Positions 1 to 8,221 of a DNA stretch of 64,000 nt are shown here, one piece after another. Position 1 is the stretch's first letter. Each line of letters starts with the position of its first letter. The stretch is from CAVUWL01 sp963700105 (GTDB lineage: Bacteria > Actinomycetota > Thermoleophilia > Solirubrobacterales > 70-9). A program made the position numbers and the translations under genes. The stretch lies in the NCBI GenBank assembly GCA_963700105.1, contig CAVOWL010000004.1, positions 310,001 to 374,000 on the forward strand, written 5' to 3'. The notes under the pieces were generated by a model. That model made no database searches, was not told the DNA's origin, and saw only the letters and a program-made list of their open reading frames with translations.

Positions 1-151
1 TGGCGAAGCCGATCCGATCCTTGAGCGTCGGAAAGCTGTGCCGGTATCCGACCACCTGAACCAGGCCGTAGAGGCCAAACAGCATCGAGAACGAAAGCGT
101 CCGGGTTCGACCGTCGGAGAACGCCCGCCGGGCGATCACCCTAGTCGCCAC
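1..151 (-). CDS. ABC transporter permease, N-terminal fragment (cut by window edge)
   Basis: Only the first 50 codons are visible; the gene continues past the left edge. Reading begins at a GTG at 151 (another GTG lies one codon upstream at 154) and overlaps the stop of the ATPase gene by about 11 bases, the usual sign of translational coupling. The visible protein begins VATRVIARRAFSDGRTRTLS and runs into a hydrophobic stretch (MLFGLYGLVQVVGY). A basic amphipathic start followed by a first membrane segment, directly behind an ABC-2-type ATPase, fits the membrane partner of that ATPase. The family (ABC-2 permease) is inferred from context and cannot be confirmed from so short a piece. Confidence 0.6.
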   Translation of the reverse strand, partial: MATRVIARRAFSDGRTRTLSFSMLFGLYGLVQVVGYRHSFPTLKDRIGFA

Positions 152-1040
152 CACGTTCCCCGCCACTGTCGTAGTGATGGAGAAAGATCTCCTCAAGCGA
201 TGGTTCGCGGCTACTCAGAGTCAGAATCGAGTATCCGCCAAGCGCGGAGATCAGCGGAGCGATCGGCCCCGTGACCTCAAAGCGCAGCGCGTTCGCGCCC
301 GCACGCGTCTTCACCACGCCCGGCAGCGGCCCAATGTCGGGCGGCTCACCTTCAAATGTGACCTCGACAATGTGGGCGCTCAGGTGGCGGAGCTCGCCGA
401 GGGTGCCTTGATCGACCAGCCTCCCATCGCGCAGAATCCCCACCCTGTCACAGAGGGCCTCAACCTCGCTGAGAATGTGGGAGGAAAGGAAGACAGCCTG
501 CCCGCGTTGCTTGGCTTCCTCGATGCTCTCGCGAAACGCAACCTCCATCAGCGGATCCAGGCCGGCGGTCGGCTCATCTAGGATCAGCAGCTCGGCCCGG
601 CTTGCCAATGCGGCGATCAGCTGCACCTTCTGGCGGTTCCCCTTTGAAAGCGCCCGCACCTTCTTCTCGGTATCGAGCTTAAACCGCCCGACCAGCAACT
701 CGCGGTAGGCGGTGTCGGTGCCGCCGTGCAAACGGGCCAGAAACTCGAAGGTCTCGGCGCTGGTCATCGCGGGCCACAAGAAGGGCTCACCGGCGACGTA
801 TGCGACCCGCCGGTGAGCCGAAGGCGCATCGCCCCAGGCGTCGAGGCCAAATAGCTCCGCCCTTCCAGCGCTGGGACGGTGAAGGCCGAGCAGGAGTCGG
901 ATCGTCGTAGTCTTACCGGCGCCGTTTGGCCCCAGATAGCCGTAGACCTCGCCCTCGGCGATGCTGAGGTCAAGCGAGTCAAGGGCTAGGGTCCCGCCGT
1001 AGCGCTTTGTCAATCCCTCGGTGCGAATCGCTGCAGCCAC
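141..1040 (-). CDS. ABC transporter ATP-binding protein (ABC-2 / CcmA type)
   Basis: A 299-residue ATPase that would power a two-gene ABC-2 exporter together with the permease immediately downstream. Walker A GPNGAGKTT is at residues 37-45, the signature LSKGNRQK starts at 131 and Walker B LLILDEP is at 151-157, followed by TAGLDP and the switch histidine in SSHILSEVEALCDR. The last ~80 residues form the C-terminal domain typical of drug or lipid exporters of this class. The start is GTG at 1040. Substrate cannot be told from the sequence. No regulator is adjacent. Confidence 0.9.
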   Translation of the reverse strand: MAAAIRTEGLTKRYGGTLALDSLDLSIAEGEVYGYLGPNGAGKTTTIRLLLGLHRPSAGRAELFGLDAWGDAPSAHRRVAYVAGEPFLWPAMTSAETFEFLARLHGGTDTAYRELLVGRFKLDTEKKVRALSKGNRQKVQLIAALASRAELLILDEPTAGLDPLMEVAFRESIEEAKQRGQAVFLSSHILSEVEALCDRVGILRDGRLVDQGTLGELRHLSAHIVEVTFEGEPPDIGPLPGVVKTRAGANALRFEVTGPIAPLISALGGYSILTLSSREPSLEEIFLHHYDSGGERGGD

Positions 1041-1266
1041 GGCGACAGCGTTGCATCATGGGCGGCCGTCAGGTTGGGTCAAATGGCCCGCAGACGAGCC
1101 ATCACCCCTCACGCCCCTCCGCTGCCCTGTCGTCTCGCTCGGTGCCAAGACGCGGTGCCATAGCGGCAACACCGCTGCGCTAGCTCCGGTGCTGGAGCCG
1201 GACTCTTGGCGGTGATCGCCATTTCGGTGACGGCCCTGCTCGGGCAAAGTCCGCTGTGGCGCAAAC

Positions 1267-2007
1267 TCAGACGCCGAGGAGGAGGCTCAGCGTGAGCATC
1301 AGCGCGGCCCCAGCCGCGACCCCCAGGCTCGGTCCCGATCGCCCCGCTCCCGAGTAGGCCTGGGGAAGCAGCTCGATCGCGATCAGGGCCAACATCGCAC
1401 CGGCGGCAAAGGCAAATGAAAAGGGCAGCAGTCCGTCGATCCGCTCAACTGCGAGGAATGCGATCAAGGCACCTAGTGGCTGGGGGGCGCTGGTTCCCAC
1501 CGCCGTCCAAAACTGGCGCCCGCGGCTGAATCCGGCCTCCGCCATCGGAATCGAAACGCTTGTTCCCTCGGGGATGTTTTGGATCGCGATCGCGAGGATC
1601 ACAAAAAGACCGAGCCCGGCCCGTTCGGAGGCAAACGCGGTGCCGATCGCAAAGCCCTCGGGCAAGCTGTGGATGAACAGCACGAGGAAGACCAGGGCGG
1701 AGGTCCGTGCCCCCGGCCCGCGTCGACCCATGAAGCCCGCATCCGCGCCGAGGTGGCGACGAGCCAGGACCAAGAACGCCACTCCCACGGCCAGCCCCAA
1801 ACCAACGCTCGTCTCGGAGCCTTCTTCCAGCGCCGGAATCAACAAGCCAGCGATCGCGGCGACGCCCATCACGCCGGCGGCGAAGCCGAGCAAGAGCGGC
1901 GTCAGCTGGGCGGCGCGGCGGCCGAGGAAGAAGACGGGAATCGCGCCCAGCCCTGTCGCCAATGCGGTCGCGCAGGCAGCGAGCGCCAAGGCGAGCACCT
2001 GCGGCAT
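1267..2007 (-). CDS. ZIP family divalent metal transporter
   Basis: A 246-residue polytopic membrane protein of the ZIP (zinc/iron permease) family, importing Zn2+ or related divalent metals into the cytoplasm. The two diagnostic metal-site motifs are visible: HSLPEG at residues 113-118 (TM4) and NIPEG at 144-148 (TM5). The remaining hydrophobic segments give about eight helices; the TM3-TM4 loop is short and holds few histidines. The length matches bacterial ZupT/GufA-like members. It ends close to the downstream intergenic region and starts three bases after the oxidoreductase gene stops, so the two are probably co-transcribed, with the oxidoreductase first. Confidence 0.88.
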   Translation of the reverse strand: MPQVLALALAACATALATGLGAIPVFFLGRRAAQLTPLLLGFAAGVMGVAAIAGLLIPALEEGSETSVGLGLAVGVAFLVLARRHLGADAGFMGRRGPGARTSALVFLVLFIHSLPEGFAIGTAFASERAGLGLFVILAIAIQNIPEGTSVSIPMAEAGFSRGRQFWTAVGTSAPQPLGALIAFLAVERIDGLLPFSFAFAAGAMLALIAIELLPQAYSGAGRSGPSLGVAAGAALMLTLSLLLGV

Positions 2008-2010
2008 GGC

Positions 2011-3201
2011 TCAGGAAGGCAGCGGTGCACCGGGCGGCTGGGAAATTGCCACTTGGCCTCGCTCCGCCGCCGCGCTCAGAAAGGGCGCCAGATACCGACC
2101 TATGATCTTTCCCTCCGTCGACCACGGCGCGGTATCGCTGAAGGTCGAGGTGTCGCCGTGGCCGCCGGTCAATCTCCCGAACAGGTACTGGGGGTCCGCA
2201 CCGGTAAAGAGCTTCGCACGCAGGATTGGTTCAAACGGGTGCGGTTCGACTTCGATCCCCAGCTGAGAAGAGATCAACTCGGCGGCAGCGTCTGCCTGCT
2301 GGGTGGCGATCCCCCCCTGCTTGACCGGAAAATTCGTCACGTCCCCGACCGCAAAGACGTTCTCGAGGCCACCCACCCTGCCGTGTGGATCGACCGGTAT
2401 GAACCCATCGCGATCGCTTGGGACCCCCTCGATCCGCCTTCCCTGGAGCCCGGGGAGGCCGATCACGGCGTCAGCCTCAATTGGATCGCCCGGGGCGATC
2501 TGCAACTTACCGCCCTCGTACTTGACCGGATGAGCGCCGGTCACGACCGAAATTCCACGGTGGCGAAGGAAATCTCCCATCTGATCACTCGCGCGCACAC
2601 CAAAGCGTGCAAGGGGCGCGGCTTCTGGGGTGACGATCGTCAGGGTTGGCGGCGCCCCAGCCACATTCCTCAAGCGTGAAGCGGCGATCAGCGCCAGCTC
2701 ATAGGCCGCCAGTGGCCAGGCCGATCCGTTTGGCAGCGTGAAGATGAGACTGCGCAGGGCTCCCGTCTCAAGTTCGCCAAGGGTCCTGGTGGCGCCGAGT
2801 TCATCGACCACCCCCCAAAAGGTGACCGCGCCAGGAATCGCCGCGATCATCCTCGTGCCGCAAGCTATAACCAGATAGTCGAAGTCGACCCCAACCCCAT
2901 CGAGAGTTGTGATTCGGCGGCGCTCCGATTCAAGCGAGGCGATGCTGTCGAGGTGAAAGGAAGCGCCAGAGAGCGCGGTCAATGCGCCCAGGTCAAAGCC
3001 GATGATGTTGTGCGCGCCAAAGGGCTCGGTGACGGCGAGGGGTCGGTACAAAAACTTCTGACTCGGCGAGTAGAGGTCGACCTCGATCCGATCGCCGGCC
3101 AGGTTGGTCAGGGCAAGCATCGCCTCCAGCCCCCCCACCCCGCCGCCGGCGATCACGACCCGAGGTTTGGGTTCGGTTCTGACGCTTTTGGACCCCATCA
3201 A
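2011..3201 (-). CDS. FAD-dependent pyridine nucleotide / sulfide:quinone-type oxidoreductase
   Basis: A 396-residue flavoprotein. The N-terminal dinucleotide fold has GGGVGGLEA at residues 19-27, and the C-terminal FAD motif is VFAVGDVTNFP followed by GGIATQQADAAA, the arrangement seen in NDH-2 and sulfide:quinone reductases. The family transfers electrons from NAD(P)H or sulfide to quinone at the inner face of the membrane. The paired redox cysteines expected of true sulfide:quinone reductases are not obvious, so an NDH-2-like or other role is open. It is divergent from phosphoketolase with a palindrome between them and is tightly followed by the ZIP gene. Confidence 0.8.
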   Translation of the reverse strand: MMGSKSVRTEPKPRVVIAGGGVGGLEAMLALTNLAGDRIEVDLYSPSQKFLYRPLAVTEPFGAHNIIGFDLGALTALSGASFHLDSIASLESERRRITTLDGVGVDFDYLVIACGTRMIAAIPGAVTFWGVVDELGATRTLGELETGALRSLIFTLPNGSAWPLAAYELALIAASRLRNVAGAPPTLTIVTPEAAPLARFGVRASDQMGDFLRHRGISVVTGAHPVKYEGGKLQIAPGDPIEADAVIGLPGLQGRRIEGVPSDRDGFIPVDPHGRVGGLENVFAVGDVTNFPVKQGGIATQQADAAAELISSQLGIEVEPHPFEPILRAKLFTGADPQYLFGRLTGGHGDTSTFSDTAPWSTEGKIIGRYLAPFLSAAAERGQVAISQPPGAPLPS

Positions 3202-3243
3202 TGCTCAGACTACATCGGCCGAATCGAACCGCGGTCCGCGGGA

Positions 3244-3265
3244 ATTACGGATCTGACTCCGTAAT
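3244..3265. promoter_or_regulatory. Perfect 8-8 inverted repeat (candidate operator)
   Basis: ATTACGGA and its exact reverse complement TCCGTAAT are separated by six bases (TCTGAC). The repeat lies in the 124-base divergent gap between the FAD oxidoreductase (start 3201) and phosphoketolase (start 3326). A T-run does not follow, so a dimeric repressor or activator site is more likely than a terminator. Which protein binds is unknown. Confidence 0.5.
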
Positions 3266-3325
3266 CACCTGCCCTTTTACCCGAGCCTCGACCTAACCGC
3301 TGGTCCCTGCTTTACTCAGCGCCTG

Positions 3326-5683
3326 ATGGGCGATTGCACAGAGGCCGAGCTCGATGACATTCTCGCCTACTGGGACGCCGCCAACTACCTGACAGTCGCC
3401 CAAATATACCTGCAGCAAAACCCGCTTCTATGGGAACCGCTGCGACCCGAGCACATTAAGCCGCGGCTGCTCGGGCACTGGGGCACCTCGCCTGGCTTGA
3501 GCCTCATCTACGCTCACCTCAATCGGCTAATTCGCCTCACCGAAACCAACGTGCTCTTCATCGTCGGGCCAGGTCATGGCGGTCCAGCGGTGGTGGCGAA
3601 CGTCTACCTAGAGGGCAGCTACTCAGAGCTCTATCCCGAGGTATCGATGGACGAGGCCGGCCTGCTGCGACTGGTCCGGCAGTTCTCAACCCCCGGTGGG
3701 ATCCCGAGCCACGTGAGCGTCCCGACCCCCGGTTCGATCCACGAGGGAGGCGAGCTCGGCTATTCGCTCATTCATGCCTTCGGCGCCGCTTTTGATAACC
3801 CGGACCTACTCGTCGCCTGCGTGATCGGTGACGGCGAGGCCGAGACCGCGGCGCTTGAGGGCTCATGGAAGGGGGTGCGCTTCCTCAACCCCGCGCGCGA
3901 TGGAGCCGTGCTGCCGATCCTGCACCTAAATGAATACAAAATCTCCGGCCCAACCGTCCTCGGCCGTGCCGGCGAGAGCGAGATCGCTGAAATGCTCTCC
4001 GGACACGGATATGAATGTCGATTTGTGTCTGGCTCGGACCCGCGCCAGGTGCATCGGGATTTTGCAGCGGCGCTGCAGAGCTGCCACGCTGCGATCGCCT
4101 CGATCCAAACCGAGGCCCGGGCCAGGGGCGGGGCCAGGGGGCGCCGCTGGCCGGCGATCGTCCTTCGCACCCCCAAGGGCTGGACCGGACCGGATGTTGT
4201 CGATGGAAAGCAGATTGAGGGAACCTTCCGGGCTCACCAGGTGCCCCTCGCCGGGGTCCGCGAAAACCCCGAGCACCTGCAGATGCTCGAAGCCTGGATG
4301 CGTCGCTACCAGCCCCAGCAGCGCTTTGACCGCAGCGGTCGTTTGGTTGCCGAGCTCGGGTTGCTCGCACCGAAGGGGCAGTTGCGAATGGGTGCAACCT
4401 CCTACGCCAACGGTGGCCGCCGCCTGGTGCCGCTCGAGCTCCCAGATCCCGCCGAGTACGCGATCGCGCTGAATCGACCGGGCGCCGAGCGCTTCGAATC
4501 AACCCGCCGCCTCGGCGAGTTCCTCCGAGATATCTACTCCGCCAACGTCGATGCGGCCAATTTCCGCCTCTTCTGCCCGGATGAGACCAACTCCAACCGC
4601 CTCGGGGCGGTCTTTGAGGTCGAGGAGCGCTGCCTGATCGAGGCGCGATCTGATGATGAGAGGGCCTCGGCCGAGGGTCGGGTGATGGAGGTGCTCTCAG
4701 AGCACAACTGCCAGGGCTGGCTCGAGGGATACCTGCTGAGCGGCCGCCATGGCCTCTTCGCCACCTATGAGGCGTTCGCGATGGTCTCGGCCTCGATGAT
4801 GATTCAACACACGAAGTGGTTGGAGGCCGCCTCCGCGGTTTGCTGGCGCGCCCCGGTCGCTTCGCTCAACGTGCTGCTGACGTCGACCTGTTGGCGAAAC
4901 GACCACAACGGCTTTAGCCATCAGGGACCCGGACTGATCGACACGATGATCGCGATGAAGGGAGAGGTTGTCCGTGTCTACTTCCCTCCGGATGCCAACT
5001 GCCTGCTTTCAGTGGCCGAGCATTGCCTGCGCAGTCGCGAGTACGTCAACCTGATAGTGATCGATAAGCAGCCCGAGCTTCAGTACCTGAACTATCAAGC
5101 TGCCTGCGCCCACTGCGCAAGGGGAGCATCAAGGTGGGAGTGGGCGAGTAGCGACGGCGATCGCAATCCCGACGTTGTGCTTGGTTGTGCGGGGGATGCC
5201 CCCACGCTGGAGACGCTGGCGGCGGCGCAGTTGCTGCGCACCCATTTGCCAAAGCTCCAGGTTCGAGTTGTAAACGTCGTTGATCTGATGGTCCTGTTCC
5301 CCCGGGAGGTCCATCCTCACGGGCTCACAGACCACGATTTCCTCGCGCTTTTTGGTGAGAGCACAGATGTCGTTATGGCCTTTCACGGCTACGCCCGCGC
5401 CCTTCACCAGTTGCTGCACGGCCGACCTGATCCGGGTCGCTTTCACGTTCGTGGCTTCAACGAGCAGGGAACAACCACCACTCCATTTGACATGGTCGTG
5501 TTGAACAAGATGAGCCGCTACCACCTGGTGCTCGAGGCACTCAACCGATCCGCCCGGATGCCCGAAGACCCAACCGCATTGGAACAACACTGTCGCGAAA
5601 TGCTCGCCCGCCACCAAACCTATATCCGTGAGCACCTCGAGGACATGCCCGAGATTCGTGACTGGACCTGGGAGCAGGCCTGA
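3326..5683 (+). CDS. xfp: Xylulose-5-phosphate/fructose-6-phosphate phosphoketolase
   Basis: A full-length 785-residue thiamine-diphosphate enzyme that splits xylulose-5-P (or fructose-6-P) with phosphate to acetyl phosphate plus glyceraldehyde-3-P (or erythrose-4-P). Family hallmarks include GHWGTSPGLS and GPGHGGPA near residues 50-90, the ThDP motif IGDGEAETAALEGSW (about 167-181), EYKISGPTVLGR and the C-terminal NEQGTTTTPFDMVVLN. The acetate kinase gene starts three bases after its stop, giving a two-gene operon that turns acetyl phosphate into acetate and ATP. The palindrome at 3244-3265 lies in its upstream region. Confidence 0.95.
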   Translation: MGDCTEAELDDILAYWDAANYLTVAQIYLQQNPLLWEPLRPEHIKPRLLGHWGTSPGLSLIYAHLNRLIRLTETNVLFIVGPGHGGPAVVANVYLEGSYSELYPEVSMDEAGLLRLVRQFSTPGGIPSHVSVPTPGSIHEGGELGYSLIHAFGAAFDNPDLLVACVIGDGEAETAALEGSWKGVRFLNPARDGAVLPILHLNEYKISGPTVLGRAGESEIAEMLSGHGYECRFVSGSDPRQVHRDFAAALQSCHAAIASIQTEARARGGARGRRWPAIVLRTPKGWTGPDVVDGKQIEGTFRAHQVPLAGVRENPEHLQMLEAWMRRYQPQQRFDRSGRLVAELGLLAPKGQLRMGATSYANGGRRLVPLELPDPAEYAIALNRPGAERFESTRRLGEFLRDIYSANVDAANFRLFCPDETNSNRLGAVFEVEERCLIEARSDDERASAEGRVMEVLSEHNCQGWLEGYLLSGRHGLFATYEAFAMVSASMMIQHTKWLEAASAVCWRAPVASLNVLLTSTCWRNDHNGFSHQGPGLIDTMIAMKGEVVRVYFPPDANCLLSVAEHCLRSREYVNLIVIDKQPELQYLNYQAACAHCARGASRWEWASSDGDRNPDVVLGCAGDAPTLETLAAAQLLRTHLPKLQVRVVNVVDLMVLFPREVHPHGLTDHDFLALFGESTDVVMAFHGYARALHQLLHGRPDPGRFHVRGFNEQGTTTTPFDMVVLNKMSRYHLVLEALNRSARMPEDPTALEQHCREMLARHQTYIREHLEDMPEIRDWTWEQA

Positions 5684-5686
5684 GCG

Positions 5687-6802
5687 GTGCCGGCTCGCGT
5701 GGGGCGAATCTTGGCGGTCAATGTCGGCTCCTCCAGTATTAAGCTGCGCGTGTTGGATCAAGCAGAGGCCTTGGTGGGCTCGTGCGACTGCGGGGTCGGA
5801 AATGACTCCGAGCTCGCTGAGGCGCTTGAGCAGATTCTCGAGTTGGGCGCGCCGATCGATGCCGCCGGGCACCGTGTTGTACACGGCGGACCCGACTTCT
5901 GTGGACCTGTCCTAGTAGGCGCTACGGTCAAAGCCGACCTCGACCGGCTTGCCGATCTCGCCCCACTCCATAACCCTCCCGCACTTGCTGCGATCGATGT
6001 GCTTGCCCACATCCGTCCCGGGCTTCCGTCGGTGGTCTGCTTTGACAGCGCATTTCACGCTGGGCTCAAACCCGCCGCTGCGACCTACGCTCTGCCCAGC
6101 GCCTGGTCAGAGCGATGGACGCTACGACGCTACGGCTTTCACGGACTCTCCCATTCCTACAGCAGCCATCGTGCCGCGGAGCTACTCGGCCGCCCCGTCA
6201 CCGAGCTGCGCCTGGTCACCGCCCACCTCGGCGCTGGCGCCTCCTTGGCCGCGGTGAGCGGCGGTCAATCGGTGGAGACAACGATGGGGTTCACGCCGAT
6301 GGAGGGGCTGGTGATGGCAACCCGCTCGGGCTCCGTCGATCCTGGACTGCTGCTTTGGGTACAGCGGCGTGGTGGTTTTAGCGCCGCGGAGGTGGAGCAG
6401 GCACTCGAGCACGAATCGGGCCTGCTGGGACTCTGCGGGTACTCCGACATGCGCGACGTCCTCGCCGGCATCGATACTGGCGATCAACGCTGCCGCCTTG
6501 CCCTCGATGTCTACGTTCACCGCTTGGTTGCCGCCGTCGCAGCGATGGCGGCGGCGATGGGGGGGCTCGACGCACTCGTGTTCACCGGGGGCGTTGGCGA
6601 GCACGCGGTGCCACTTCGAAACAGGGCCTGTGAGGCGCTTGCATTCCTGGGTGTAGAGCTTGACCCTGAAGCCAACGCCACCGCAGCCGGCGAGGACCGA
6701 GTGCTCTCAACGGCGGGGGCGCGATCCGCGGCGGTGCTGATCGGTGCCAGAGAGGACCTTGAAATCGCCCGCCAGGTCAGAGCGACCCTTCTATCCGTTT
6801 GA
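5687..6802 (+). CDS. ackA: Acetate kinase
   Basis: A 371-residue acetate kinase (acetyl phosphate + ADP to acetate + ATP). Family motifs are clear: VNVGSSSIKL at residues 11-20 (phosphate/Mg site), HRVVHGGP, FDSAFHAG, RRYGFHGLSH, TAHLGAGASLA and FTGGVGEHA. It is somewhat shorter than the usual ~400 residues, mainly through compact loops. The start is the GTG three bases after the phosphoketolase stop; an in-frame GTG at 5699 is an alternative that would remove four residues. Close coupling to xfp shows the operon's purpose: substrate-level ATP from acetyl phosphate. Confidence 0.94.
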   Translation: MPARVGRILAVNVGSSSIKLRVLDQAEALVGSCDCGVGNDSELAEALEQILELGAPIDAAGHRVVHGGPDFCGPVLVGATVKADLDRLADLAPLHNPPALAAIDVLAHIRPGLPSVVCFDSAFHAGLKPAAATYALPSAWSERWTLRRYGFHGLSHSYSSHRAAELLGRPVTELRLVTAHLGAGASLAAVSGGQSVETTMGFTPMEGLVMATRSGSVDPGLLLWVQRRGGFSAAEVEQALEHESGLLGLCGYSDMRDVLAGIDTGDQRCRLALDVYVHRLVAAVAAMAAAMGGLDALVFTGGVGEHAVPLRNRACEALAFLGVELDPEANATAAGEDRVLSTAGARSAAVLIGAREDLEIARQVRATLLSV

Positions 6803-6938
6803 CCCCCGATCGATCAGAACTCGCCTTTTGCCCGATCCGGTGACGAGATTCTGGGCGCTAGGATGAGCGCAACCAGACGTCAATGACCGAGCCGAACAGA
6901 GGGCCGCTTCCTTGGCGTGACATAGAAAGCGGAACTCG

Positions 6939-8213
6939 ATGCTGCAGAGGGTAGCTGTCGGTAGTTGGTCACTCGATGCCTATCGCGGCATAGTTCCCGA
7001 CCACATACTCGAACGGCTGCAGGACCACGCCAAGACCCTGCGCGGAGCCCGGATTCTGCATATCAGCGCAACCGCCTATGGCGGTGGGGTCTCTGAGCTG
7101 CTGCGTTCCTCGGTGCCCTTGCTGCGTGACCTCGGCCTCGCCGTCGAGTGGAAGGTGATGACCGGAAATCCGGACTTCTTTCGTGCAACCAAGGCGCTTC
7201 ACAATGGCCTGCAAGGAGCCCCAGACGCGCTCGGAGGGCTCGAGCAAACTGCCTACCTTCGGTGCGCGGGAGAAGATGCCCAGGCACCCGACGGAAGTTA
7301 TGACTTCATAGTCGTCCACGATCCGCAGCCCGCCGCGCTACCCACCCTGCATGGCAAGGGCGACGCGAGCTGGATTTGGCGGTGCCATATCGACACCTCT
7401 CAGCCCAATTCGAAAACCTGGGCCTTCCTGCGGCCCTATCTGGCTGATTTTGACGCGGCGGTCTTCACCCTGCCGGCCTTCGTCCCACCCGATGTGCCGA
7501 TCGAGCGGATCGAGACAATCGCTCCCGCGATCGACCCGCTCAGTCCCAAGAACCTCCAGCTCGACCCCAATTTAGCTCGACAGATTCTCGAGTGGATCGG
7601 CGTCGCGCTGCCGGGGCCGCTGATCACGCAGGTCTCCCGCTTTGATGCCTGGAAGGACCCCCTTGGGGTGATCGCCGCTTACCGCTTGGTCCGCGAGCAG
7701 ATGCCCAACCTGCAGCTTGCCCTTGTCGGATCGATGGCGCTCGATGACCCGGAGGGCTGGGACGTCTACAGGCAGGTATCAGAGCACGCGGCCGAGGATC
7801 CCCTGATTCATCTCTACACCAACCTCACCGGGGTAGGCAACGTTGAGGTAAACGCCTTCCAGCGACTCTCAGAGGTGATCGTGCAAAAGTCGATTCGGGA
7901 GGGATTCGGACTGGTCGTCTCGGAGTCGTTGTGGAAGGGCACCCCGGTCGTCGCCGGGCGGGCGGGCGGCATCCCGATCCAGATGCCCGAGGGAATTGGT
8001 GGCCTCCTGGTTGACTCTGTGGAGGGATGCGCCGCAGCGATCCTTCACTTGCTCGAAGATCGGGAACTGGCCAGCGAGCTCGGCCAAAGCGGCTGCGCCA
8101 ACGTCCGTGAGCACTTCTTGCTTCCTCGCCTGCTGGCGGAGGAGCTGGGACTGCTCGCAACGCTAGGGGGGGAAGCCGCTCCACCGCCACAGACTCCACC
8201 CCATTCCGGGTAA
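6939..8213 (+). CDS. GT4 glycosyltransferase, TreT-type trehalose synthase
   Basis: A 424-residue retaining glycosyltransferase of GT-B fold (family GT4). The N-terminal region with LRGARILHISATAYGGGVSE and VEWKVMTGNPDFF matches the pattern of trehalose glycosyltransferring synthases (TreT), which join NDP-glucose and glucose. The donor-binding C-terminal domain has QVSRFDAWKDPLGVI, then QKSIREGFGLVVSESLWKG with the EGFG acceptor/donor motif. Trehalose would serve as compatible solute and stress protectant. The P-type ATPase gene begins eight bases after the stop, so they are likely co-transcribed. The TreT assignment rests on N-terminal pattern only; another GT4 specificity is possible. Confidence 0.75.
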   Translation: MLQRVAVGSWSLDAYRGIVPDHILERLQDHAKTLRGARILHISATAYGGGVSELLRSSVPLLRDLGLAVEWKVMTGNPDFFRATKALHNGLQGAPDALGGLEQTAYLRCAGEDAQAPDGSYDFIVVHDPQPAALPTLHGKGDASWIWRCHIDTSQPNSKTWAFLRPYLADFDAAVFTLPAFVPPDVPIERIETIAPAIDPLSPKNLQLDPNLARQILEWIGVALPGPLITQVSRFDAWKDPLGVIAAYRLVREQMPNLQLALVGSMALDDPEGWDVYRQVSEHAAEDPLIHLYTNLTGVGNVEVNAFQRLSEVIVQKSIREGFGLVVSESLWKGTPVVAGRAGGIPIQMPEGIGGLLVDSVEGCAAAILHLLEDRELASELGQSGCANVREHFLLPRLLAEELGLLATLGGEAAPPPQTPPHSG

Positions 8214-8221
8214 GCGCTCCA

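Noticed and set aside
1574..2679. Long plus-strand frames opposite the ZIP and oxidoreductase genes
   Set aside because: Translations lack motifs, and both minus-strand genes have full family signatures.
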